Assembly: GCF_022965805.1 (NCBI RefSeq)
Contig: NC_133108.1
Span: forward strand, 19,604,056 to 19,668,055
Direction of reading: 5' to 3'
Source: Primulina eburnea
Taxonomy: Eukaryota > Streptophyta > Magnoliopsida > Lamiales > Gesneriaceae
Length of the DNA stretch: 64,000 bases
Positions 36,278 to 46,071 of this stretch are shown piece after piece. The position numbers and the translations under genes were made by a program. Each line of letters begins with the position of its first letter. Position 1 is the stretch's first letter. The notes under the pieces are model-generated. The model did not search any database. It had not been told where the DNA came from and was given only the letters and a program-made list of their open reading frames with translations.

Positions 36278-37231
36278 TCAAGTGCCTCTTGGGTCTGTTC
36301 CTCGGTCGCTCCCACCAGATGGTCCAGCTCCCTGAAATCTGCGGGAACCTCTTTGTGGACAGACTCTCGCAAAATGTCCTGGCTGTCTACAAATATTGCA
36401 TCTACCAAGCACTCCTTGGCATTGCTCTAAGGAATGTCTCCCTCTGCAAGTTCTGCAGTACACTCCAGTGTAACTTGAGCTAGAATCACTAGAACTAGAG
36501 GAACCACTCCCTAACTTCTTGAATGACTTCTTTCGAGCTTTCAGCAATTCTTCCTTCCCACTCGTACTGCCACGATCCAATTTGAGAGGGGATTGCTGTG
36601 TCTGGGGTTGTTTCACACACAACCTCCCTAGCTGTCTAATCAGAATCACCTCAGCTCTTTTCGCTCTACTCAAGATATCAGCAAAATGGTAAGGTCGTTG
36701 CAGATTCATAAATGTAACTACCTCTGAATTAAACCCTCTGATAAATTGATTCACTATAGCTTCATCATTTCCAGCTAAATGAGGAGCAAAACGCTGTAAA
36801 GTAGAGAATTTAGCCACATACCCTTCAATATTCAACTGACCTTGGCTCAAATTCTCAAACTCTGCTTTCTTGTCCTCTCGGTACGAGACTGAGAAAAATC
36901 TTCGATAAAATTCAGTTCTGAATATTTCCCACGAAATCACTGTACATCTCTGGTCTAACATTCTTTTACTGGTAATCCACCAATTCTTGGCAGCTTCTCG
37001 TAAATGATAAGGTACCATTTTAACTGTCTGTTCATTTGTACAATCAAGTAAATCGAAAAATATTTCTATATCATCAAACCAGTTCTGACAATCTTCGGTT
37101 GTCTCGATACCATTCAGAATCGACGGCTTTAATAACTGAAATTCTTTCATCTTTACTTCCATCTGAGTTTCTGATGCATCCATCTGTTCAGACGAAGTAC
37201 TATCCCTCTCTGGAATTCTCCGAGGCGGTAT
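36278..37231 (-). pseudogene. gag: Gag of element D, start codon lost
   Basis: The open frame starts MDASETQMEV at 37183. The homologous start seen in A and B lies at 37229-37231, where ATG has become ATA and is followed by CCG CCT CGG. The core is conserved (WFDDIEIFFD, FFSVSYREDKKAEF, LSQGQLNIEGY). Two knuckles follow, CRTCRGRHSLEQC and [14 protein letters not shown]. The frame ends at TDPRGT; the EEQTQEALDD segment that should follow is in another frame, so there is an indel near the 3' end. An internal ATG could still give a shortened Gag of 301 aa. Confidence 0.8.
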
Positions 37232-37546
37232 ATCTGAATATCAAAGAAATTAATACACAATCTATATAATCTGTCTCAGCCCTCCTCTGATCATATACCT
37301 CTGATTCAGACTCGGTTCTGATTCGGTCTTGATGATTACATGTTGTAGTCAACTCAGATAACAAACAACATGTAATAGGGAAAGCAATAAATCATGCTAG
37401 CACACACAATGTAAGTCAACATTAAAATAATTCTCATGCTAGCAATCACAGGCAAGGAAAGAAAATTCAATCTACCCCGCTCATTCTCTTCTATCTCAAT
37501 CTAAAGGTTCTATCATCTCTGGCTATCTCAATCAAAAGGATCTATC

Positions 37547-37558
37547 GCTCTGATACCA
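37547..37558 (-). other. Primer-binding site of element D (initiator tRNA-Met)
   Basis: Minus strand TGGTATCAGAGC, five bases inside the 5' LTR end at 37564. Confidence 0.9.
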
Positions 37559-37563
37559 CCTGT

Positions 37564-39676
37564 TGTGGGGACCCGGACGCTGATCTTTTTCTTAATCTTC
37601 TTTGGGATTTAATTATCAATTAAGATAAAACAGGATCTAAAAATTTTTCTTTTAAAATGCGGAAGGCAATGGAATCAATGTATTATACAAATCAGTATAA
37701 TAATACAAATCTTGTACAACATGTTTCTAGATCAAATTAATCTAAGGTTTAACTACTAAATTCAAGTATTAAACCAGGTCTATAATAAGTCCGGAATCAC
37801 CATGCTAACTCGTCTTCTCTCATCATTTTCTTGACCCCGATCTTGTCCCACCTGTTATCATGCACACATACAAAACAAGACAACAGCCGGATACTCCGGT
37901 GAGAATAAATCTCAGTATAAATCATGGTAAACATGCATATACATAAAGTAAATCATGAAATATTCTATCATGAATATAATTCAAATCAATAGATTTCATA
38001 ATCTATGAAATTAAATCAAGATAAGCATGCAACTCGAATCAGTTAAACATGCTACTCAAATCATATCATAAGAACATGCTATCATGACTGAAAGCAATAA
38101 CAATGGGTTTCATAGTCTATGAAACCACATCCATAAATGCATGCAGTTCTAGTCAAATCATGTCTAGACTCGACTCAACTATAACTCTAGGTATCCCGGT
38201 GTGAATAAGACGTCACTGATCTATCACCTACCCTACCACTCGGGGTGACTGTACGTCTTATTCCTAGACTTCGGTCTGATTTGTATCCACATCTACAATA
38301 GGAGAATGATCTTCCCCTAAGTTGTGATATCACCGAACGTCTAGAAGTCTGACAGTTCCGTCAAGACTTTCCTACCTTATATGCAATGAATATCGATCTA
38401 TAAACAAAGCATGCTCATTTCAAAGGATATGAATATAACATCTATAAACACATCATAATCATATCATAAAATAAACAACCATAATTCTAGTATGTGATTT
38501 TGTTGAAAAACTCAAATGGGATCTTATTTGAGTTGTATCTTCCCGAATATCACATGAATTATACCTTTGTCTTCCAGGTCTAACGAAGACGAGGTCTGGT
38601 ATTCCAATCTGTCCATACATGATCTGGCAATGACAATATCGAATACACTGTATCAGTGAATAACTCAATATACAATCAGTTCTGATCAATACTCAAATCA
38701 GTACGTAATATGATCAATGTCTGAACAAGATACAATTCAATTCATATCATTGACATCACAATATAATCAAAATCATATCTGAATCTGATCAATATCAATT
38801 TCCGGATGTTTCGACAATATAACAACACAATCTTGATATTCCATCAATCTCAACATCACAGATATCATACCAGAACTCATAATTAATACTAATATAACTC
38901 ACAATCTCAATGATAACACAAATCTGATATCGAATCTCCGTCAATATCTTTTAAAAATCATAACAATTGCTTAAACAGTCTGTTCTTTAATCTGACTTCA
39001 ATTCTACAATGTCTACGGTAGTAGAAACACCATATCTGAATCATATTCGATTCTAGCAACATCATATTTTCAAAACATCTCAAAACGTAATAAAACTTAC
39101 GTCCTTGTGTAGCTCGAGTCAAGAGGAACTCAAAACTGAAGTCGGATTTGAATTCTGATGGACTAATCTTTCACAATCGCAAATCTAAAAGGCGTAAGGA
39201 AGTCTTCTCTCAACAGCTCGGCCCTTTTTCTGAAATTCTGAGGAATTACGTGTAATTCTTCTATATATGTATATGCATGCAATTCATAAAACGTGGCATC
39301 ATTTTTCAAGCTACACGCATGACCGCGGGTGCGGTAGTGCAAGGAGCGCGGGTGCGCTAATGCTTCGGCACCAATTCATTTTCTAAAATCTTCGACCGCG
39401 GGTGCGCTACATACAAGACCGCGGGTGCGGTGTCACTACTGCGGGTGCGGTCCCTCTTGCACCGCGGGTGCGGTATCGAAATATCAAAATTAGGTACCCT
39501 ACTGGACATTCACCGCGGGTGCGGTACTTTCCTGAGCGCGGGTGCGGTCTTGTCTCAAATAAAAACTCTTATTTTCTCATGTCTTTTCTACCCTCATTAC
39601 ATGTCACGCATTCTCATATCTCTGGGTATCATATTAATGTAGGTTAACCATATCAACAAGAATCTCGGGCATTACA
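37564..39676 (-). repeat. 5' LTR of element D (2113 bp) with motif array and TATA box
   Basis: TG...CA ends on the minus strand. About nine motif copies lie at 39322-39548, read ACCGCACCCGCGGT in LTR sense. A TATATA box at about 39262-39268 is 54 bp downstream. The 3' LTR is about 51 bp shorter within this array. No gene is seen. Confidence 0.92.
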
Positions 39677-41515
39677 CTTTTGGAAGACTTTATGGGCTAA
39701 ACTTGGCACAAAATTGTGTTTTCTACTACTTGTTATCCTCAAACGGATGGACAAACTGAAGTTGTCAATAGAACTTTGGGAACACTTTTGCGTGCTATTC
39801 TTAAAAAGAACTTGGATTGACATTTCTATGGATTTTATTTTGGGGTTTCCTAAGACTAAGAAGGGGAGGGATTCTATTTTTGTTGTTGTGGATAGATTCT
39901 CTAAGATGGCACATTTTATAGCTTGTCATAAAACCGATGATGCTTCAAACATGGCGGATTTGTTCTTTAGAGAAGTCGCTTGGTTGCATGGCATGCCTAG
40001 GACTATTGTTTCTGGTCGCGATGTTAAATTCTTGAGTTACTTTTGGAATACTTTATGGGCTAAACTTGGCACAAAATTGTTGTTTTCTACTACTTGTCAT
40101 CCTCAAATGGATGGACAAACTGAAGTTGTCAAGAGAACTTTGGGAACACTTTTGCGTGCTATTCTTAAAAAGAACTTGGATTGACATTTCTATGGACTTT
40201 ATTTTGTGGTTGCCTAGGACTAAGAAGGGGAGGGATTCTCTTTTTGTTGTTGTGGATAGATTCTCTAAGATGGCACATTTTATAGATTGTCATAAAACCG
40301 ATGATGATTCAAACATTGTTGATTTATTCTTTAGAGAAGTCGTTAGGTTGCATGGCATGCCTAGGACTATTGTTTCTGGTCGTGATGGTAAATTCTTGAG
40401 TTACTTTTAGAAGACTTTATGGGCTAAACTTGGCACAAAATTGTGTTTTCTATTACTTTTCATCCTCAAACGGATGGACAAACTGAAGTTGTCAATAGAA
40501 CTTTGGGAACACTTTTGCGTGCTATTCTTAAAAAGAACTTGGATTGATATTTCTATGGACTTTATTTTGGGGTTGCCTAGGACTAAGAAGGGGAGGGATT
40601 CTATTTTTGTTGTTGTGGATAGATTCTCTAAGATTGCACATTTTATAGCTTGTCATAAAACCGATGATACTTCAAACATGGCGGATTTGTTCTTTAGAGA
40701 AGTCGTTAGGTTTCATGGCATGCCTAGGACTATTGTTTCTGGTCGCGATGTTCTTGAGTTACTATTGGAATACTTTATGGGCTAAACTTGGCACAAAATT
40801 GTTGTTTTCTACTATTTGTCATCCTCAAACGGATGGACAAACTAAAGTTCTCAATAGAACTTTGGGAACACTTTTGCGTGCTATTCTTAAAAAGAACTTG
40901 GATTGACATTTCTATGGACTTTATTTATGGGTTGCCTAGGACTAAGAAGGGGAGGGATTCTATTTTTGTTGTTGTGGATAGATTCTCTAAGATGGCACAT
41001 TTTATAGCTTGTCATAAAACCGATGATGCTTCAAACATGGCGGATTTGTTCTTTAGAGAAGTCGCTAGGTTACATGGCATGCCTAGGATTATTGTTTCTG
41101 GTCGCGATGTTAAATTCTTGAGTTACTTTTGGAATACTTTATGGGCTAAACTTGGCACAAAATTGTTGTTTTCTACTACTTGTCATCCTCAAACGGATGG
41201 ACAAACTGAAGTTGTCAATAGAACTTTGGGAACACTTTTGCGTGCTATTCTTAAAAAGAACTTGGATTGACATTTCTATGGACTTTACTTTGGGGTTGCC
41301 TAGGACTAAGAAGGGGAGGGATTCTATTTTTGTTGTTGTGGATAGATTCTCTAAGATGGCACATTTTATAGCTTGTCATAAAACCGATGATGCTTCAAAC
41401 ATGGCGGATTTGTTCTTTAGAGAAGTCGTTAGGTTGCATGGCATGCCTAGGACTATTGTTTCTGGTCGCGATGTTAAATTCTTGAGTTACTTTTGGAATA
41501 CTTTATGGGATAAAC
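39677..41515 (+). repeat. SAT364: tandem repeat of integrase-core sequence, block 1 (about five units)
   Basis: Head-to-tail units of 359-364 bp; the same GGATTGA junction ends at 39820, 40184, 40547, 40906 and 41270. Each unit encodes a Ty3/gypsy integrase core, from DISMDF through the [11 protein letters not shown] segment to [10 protein letters not shown]. The unit length is not a multiple of three, so the frame changes at every junction and the array cannot be one protein. The second catalytic Asp is Gly in all units: SGRD where SDRD is expected. It ends at H's target site TAAAC (41511-41515). Confidence 0.92.
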
Positions 41516-43141
41516 TGTAATAGCCGAGCCTGGTGAACGGTACGGTTTAAGTTTTCGTATGTTATGGATTTATTGATTAAGTTTAAGTTTAGTTGTGATG
41601 TTAAGAGTTGTGATTATGGGCCATAGTATTGTTGGTTATTATTGTCTCGAGGTGTGGTTGTTATTGTTAGTTGATGGTAGTTGCATCGTTTCAGCGTTTC
41701 GATTCGATTTCAGTTGCATTATATTTTGTCTTGGGTGTGACTAGACCGCACCCGCGCTTATTGCAAGGACCGCACCCGCGGTCGTAATTCATGAATTTTA
41801 TTGGTTTTCTCGTGGATACACCGCACCCGCGGTAGAGTTGGCACCGCACCCTCGGTGATTGCAGGACTGCACCCGCGGTCGTCGATTTCAGAAAATTGGT
41901 GGTGTGCCATGAGCTTACTGCACCCGCGGTACAAGGATTAGCGCACCCGCGGTCACGCATTTCGGGTTACTCTTCGAGATTTTAAGTGGGTAGTTGGCTT
42001 CACTTTACTCATTTCCTTCTTCTCCTTTTCGACATTTCTCTCTAGAGGCTAGGGTTTTCTCATTTTCTTTCACTTCCTATCTTCGATTCAAGCTTTTAGT
42101 TGGTGATTGGAGTTGAGATTGAAGTTCTTCTTGGTTGCTAGGAAGCTAAGGTAAGCTTTTGGTTGTATTATTCTTGGTTTTGGAGGAGAGATGATATGGG
42201 TTTGTTGTATTTGTTGGATTTATGGATTAATTGGCATGGGTTCTTGATTATTGAGTTGATGATGGTGTTATTTGTGGATTATTGTTGTAGGATTTCACCC
42301 AAGGAGTTAGATTCAAGGTGTTCTTGTGGTTTGTAAGTGGAATTTCATCCTTTGTGCTCACATGATAATATATGTATGGTATTCATAAGGTTTTATTATG
42401 CTATTCCTTTCATTTGATCCTTGAGTATGTATTGATTTCATTGTTATGTATATTGGAGACAATTTAATGTCTCAATTATGAGAAGGGAATACAAAACAGA
42501 AAGAATATCAAAGTGTTTGATGAAATGTCCCAAAGAAAGAGTTTAAATGTTTTGTGGATTGATAGATACATAGTCAGAGATTGCATGCAATTAGTTGATC
42601 AACGACCATAGGACTTATATCCCTCAGAGTTGTCGATTTATATCGATGGGATACGAGCACCACAGACAGAGTTACTATTGATATCAATCCAACCAGAGTA
42701 AAGAGAAATACCATCTTATTGCTATGCTATTGCTATGATATTTATTTCAGAGTTGATGGTATTTATGTTTTAAAGCTATGATTTTCAGAGTATGATATGT
42801 TCATTGCTATGTAAGAGTTCCACTTGCTGAGTTTTATACTCATTTCAGTTATTTCATGTGATGCAGCTAAGAGCGACGGACTAGGACAGTGATTGTGGAC
42901 CGAGGTCATATGCATATAGAGTTGGAAGGAAGGAAGAAGATGTTATTTTTTCAACATTTTGGGACATGATCATAGGAATGATATGTATTTTTGTTGTTAT
43001 ATCATTTGAATGATCATGTATTTATTTTGGTTGCAAATATTTTGTAAATGATTTTATGTTATTAAATTGTAATCCTTCCATCCTTTAATTGAAAATTTTA
43101 AATTCCGCTGTATTTTAATTAAATTGGGTCGAGGTGTCACA
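41516..43141 (+). repeat. 5' LTR of element H (1626 bp) with motif array
   Basis: TGTAATAGCC start and GTGTCACA end. Seven motif copies lie at 41745-41953, including CACCCTCGGT and ACTGC variants. No strong TATA box follows. It is similar to Z's LTR in order. Confidence 0.92.
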
Positions 43142-43146
43142 TTTAG

Positions 43147-43158
43147 TGGTATCAGAGC
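43147..43158 (+). other. Primer-binding site of element H (initiator tRNA-Met)
   Basis: TGGTATCAGAGC lies five bases after the LTR end. The leader 43159-43275 is uninterrupted, which shows what Z's leader looked like before A inserted. Confidence 0.92.
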
Positions 43159-43275
43159 ACCGTTCTTCGGACCAATGCATATGACTTCGTCTATTTTCAA
43201 CTGTCCGGGTATGTTTTCTTTTGCATCTATTCATTGTTATTTATTGATATGCCTTTTGTGAGCACATTGTAAAGT

Positions 43276-43570
43276 ATGCCTCCTAAGAGGAAAGCCGTAG
43301 AGGGTGAGGATAGTTCTTCCTCGAGAGTTGTCTACGAGTTCGGAAAGTTGCTTAAGGAGCAGGCCAAAGTCCATAGCGAGCAGATTCAGCAGCTGCTTCG
43401 ATTGCAAGGAACCGGTCAGGGTAGAGGCCAAGTGAGAGGCCAAGTAGCTCAGGCAGTTGGTACTGATGCCGTCTTTTCTGGTTTTAAGAGAATGGATCCA
43501 TCGGAATTCGCAGGTAGCACTGATCCGTTAGTGGCTGTCGAGTGGGTCAAGGCGCTTGAAGCAATCTTCG
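43276..43570 (+). pseudogene. gag: Gag fragment of element H (first about 98 codons)
   Basis: Starts [16 protein letters not shown] and continues through FKRMDPSEFAGSTDP to EAIF. It then breaks at 43570/43571 where a 10-bp AT-rich filler (GAATTTAAAA) leads into a minus-strand LTR end. The filler resembles bases found a little inside that LTR (GCGGAATTTAAAA), so it may record a local template switch. Only the N-terminal part of Gag remains. Confidence 0.88.
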
Positions 43571-43580
43571 GAATTTAAAA

Positions 43581-44135
43581 TGCGACACCTCTGACCCATT
43601 TTATAAAATAACAGCGGAAATTAAAATTTTTCTTTAAAATGGAGGAAGGATTCAAAATACATTTCATATATTCAAAAGTATACAAATGATCAATAAAATG
43701 ATACAACAAAAAGTAAAATATCATTCTTGTGATCATGTCAAAATGCTAGCAAAATAACTTCTTCCTTCCATCTTTGGTATGCATATGACTCCGGCCCCCA
43801 ATCAACGTCCCGGCCCGTTGCTCTTATCTGCATCACATGAAATAACTGAAATGAGTATAAAACTCAGCAAGTGGAACTCTTACATAGCAATGTACATAGC
43901 ATACTCTGTAAAACATGGCTTAGCATTAAATACCATCAACTCTGAATCATGAATAACATAGCAATAATATAACAATAAGATGGTATTTCTCTTTTCTCTG
44001 TTGGATTGATATCTATATAGTATCTCTATCTCTGTACCTATATCCCATCGATATAAATCGATAACACTGAGGGATATAAGCCTATGGTCGTTGATCAACT
44101 AATTGCATGCAATCTCTGACTATGTATTTATCAAC
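43581..44135 (-). repeat. LTR fragment J (minus, Z/H family)
   Basis: Reverse complement of the last about 550 bp of the family LTR; its end TGTGACACC is mutated to TGCGACACC here. At 44135 it is fused to a gag fragment instead of continuing, so leader, PBS and LTR start on that side were lost. Confidence 0.82.
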
Positions 44136-44674
44136 TCAGTCACCTTCCTAGCTTGAAGTGCATTCATACCTCCTTGACGAAGCTCCAAGAACTCAGTCAC
44201 CTTCCTAGCTCGAAGTGCATCTGGGAAGTACTTGTCATAGAAAAAATCGGTGAACTCTGACCACTTCAATGTCGGAACATCAACACCCACCTTGGTAGCA
44301 TTCCACCAAATGCGTGCAGCCTTGACCAACATGAACACTGCACAACTGATTCTATCTTTGTCTTCGTAGTTGAGATGATCAAAAATCACTTCAAGAGCTT
44401 TGATCCACTCTACAGCTACCAAAGGATCAGTGCTACCTGCAAATTCAGGCGGATCCATCCTCTTGAAAGCAGTAAAGATCCCATCGGTTCCCACTGCCTG
44501 AGCCACTTGGCCTCTACCCTGCCCTCTACCTTGGCCTGTACCTTGCATACGGAGCAACTGCTGGATCTGCTCACTATGGACCTTGGCTTGCTCTTTCAAC
44601 AACTTGCCGAACTCATAGACAACTCTAGAGGAAGAACTATCCTCACCCTCTACGGCTTTCCTCTTAGGAGGAAT
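44136..44674 (-). pseudogene. gag: Gag fragment of a minus-strand Z-family element
   Basis: Encodes the Gag N-terminal half ([18 protein letters not shown] through FLELRQGG). The start is lost: ATG at 44672-44674 reads ATT. The C-terminal end repeats about 30 bp of upstream gag sequence (RKVTEFLE copied as RKVTELIN) before joining LTR fragment J. This is a junction duplication typical of illegitimate joining. Zinc knuckles and pol are absent. Confidence 0.85.
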
Positions 44675-44794
44675 TTATTCCTACAATGTGCTCACACAAT
44701 ACAAATAAATAGATAACAATGAATAGATGTAGAAGAAGACATACCCGGACTGTTGAAAGTAGACGAAGTCATATGCATTGGTCCGAAGAACGGT

Positions 44795-44806
44795 GCTCTG
44801 ATACCA
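44795..44806 (-). other. Primer-binding site between LTR K and the gag fragment
   Basis: Minus strand TGGTATCAGAGC, five bases inside the LTR K end at 44812. LTR K therefore acts as a 5' LTR for the gag fragment on its left. Confidence 0.88.
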
Positions 44807-45430
44807 CTAAATGTGACACCTCTGACCCATTTTATAAAATAACAGCGGAATTTAAAATTTTTCTTTAAAATGGAGGAAGGATTCAAAATACATTTCATAT
44901 ATATTCAAAAGTATACAAATGATCAATAAAATAATACAACAAAAAGCAAAATATCATTCTTGCGATCATGTCAAAATGCTAGCAAAATAGCTTCTTCCTT
45001 CCATCTTTGGTATGCATATGACTCCGGCCCACAATCAACGTCCCGGCCCGTCGCTCTTATCTGCATCACATGAAATAACTCAAATGAGTATAAAACTCAG
45101 CAAGTGGAACTCTTACATAGCAATGTACATAGCATACTCTGAAAACATGGCTTTAAAAACATTAAATACCATCAACTCTGAATCATGAATAACATAGCAA
45201 TAATATAACAATAAGATGGTATTTCTCTTTTCTTTGTTGGATTGATATCTATATAGTATCTCTGTCTCTGTACCTATATCCCATCGATATAAATCGATAA
45301 CTCTGAGGGATATAAGCCTATGGTCGTTGATCAACTAATTGCATGCAATCTCTGACTATGTATCTATCAATCCATAAATCATTTTTAAACTTTCTCTTTG
45401 GCATTTCATCAAAACTTTGAAGACTTTATT

Positions 45431-45728
45431 TGTAACGACCCATTACAGGCCCAGTGGACCGCCCATACGGCCCACTGCCCCAATCGACCCAAGGCTATCC
45501 CGGATTGTGCTAAGTACCTATATATCCATGTGGTCTTAGGTTCGATCCTGGGGAGGCACAAACTTAAGTTCATGGGCTTAAGAGTTCTATGAGTAACCCG
45601 TACGACGCCTATGGAAAGCCCGTGAGGGACAAGGCCCCATAGAGGGACCCCAAGATCGGGATAGCCTTGGGTCGATCGGGGCAGTGGGCCGTATGGGCGG
45701 TCCACTGGGCCTGTAATGGGTCGTTACA
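45431..45728. mobile_element. Fold-back element with 72-bp terminal inverted repeats
   Basis: 298 bp. The left arm 45431-45502 (TGTAACGACC start) and right arm 45657-45728 are reverse complements with one mismatch. The non-arm centre and right arm match the SINE-like sequence next to it (45729-45978), but the SINE head is replaced by an inverted copy of the tail. I see no convincing target duplication. It codes for nothing. It may be a MITE or a snap-back derivative of the adjacent sequence. Confidence 0.85.
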
Positions 45729-45978
45729 ATAAAAGAGCTCAATTGGTACCAGGATTGTGCCAAGTATCTATATATCCATGTGATCTTGGGTTCGATCCTG
45801 GGGAGGCACAAACTTAAGTTCATGGGCTTAAGAGTTCTATGAGTAACCCGTACGACGCCTATGGAAAGCCCGTGACGGAAAAGGCCCCATAGAGGGAGCC
45901 CAAGGTCGGGATAGCCTTGGGTCGATCGGGGCAGTGGGCCGTATGGGCGGTCCACTGGGCCTGTAATGGGTCGTTACA
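45729..45978 (+). mobile_element. SINE-like sequence with tRNA-type A and B boxes
   Basis: About 250 bp. An A-box-like GAGCTCAATTGGTACC (45735-45750) and a B-box-like GGTTCGATCC (45789-45798) are spaced about as in tRNA genes, which would suit RNA polymerase III. The tail is nearly the same as the fold-back element on its left and ends GGGTCGTTACA. It lacks a poly-A tail. There is no intact tRNA cloverleaf, so I call it a tRNA-derived SINE or SINE fragment, not a tRNA gene. Confidence 0.55.
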
Positions 45979-46071
45979 CAATAAACTTATGAAAACTTAA
46001 ACCGTACCGTACACCAGGCTTGGCTATTACAATCTCCCCTCCTTAGAGGAATTTCGTCCCCGAAATTAACT

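Larger units (their letters stand above)
32683..39676 (-). mobile_element. Element D: Tekay-like Ty3/gypsy of the A lineage, minus strand, 3' LTR truncated
   Basis: On the minus strand it reads 5' LTR (39676-37564), PBS (37558-37547), gag (37231-36278), decayed pol (36277-33600), PPT and 3' LTR (33566-32683, broken by Y). The right flank at 39677 is SAT364 satellite, so D inserted into that array. The left target duplication is off-window. Shared internal segments with A (gag, the VNN/LTDLF region, the internal tail) mark it as a relative. About 13 differences in 884 aligned LTR bases by eye (about 1.5%). Confidence 0.9.
44812..46031 (-). repeat. LTR K (minus, Z/H family), internally deleted and carrying a fold-back/SINE insertion
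   Basis: Minus strand start TGTAATAGCCAAGCC at 46031 and end GTGTCACA at 44812. It has a PPT on its right side and a PBS on its left side, so it is shared between two internal regions. Compared with LTR L about 1.05 kb (equivalent to about 51254-52305) is missing. In its place is the 548-bp fold-back and SINE-like block 45431-45978. The motif array was lost with the deletion. Confidence 0.85.

Noticed and set aside
36912..37183. Start of D gag at the internal ATG as the authentic start
   Set aside because: Alignment with A and B places the start at 37229-37231, now ATA. The internal ATG is only a possible fallback.
39714..41520. Series of integrase genes in tandem
   Set aside because: The units overlap in shifting frames, all lack a catalytic Asp, have no LTRs, and repeat at a length that is not a multiple of three.
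45729..45805. Functional tRNA gene
   Set aside because: A- and B-box-like words are present, but I cannot fold the flanking sequence into acceptor and anticodon stems.
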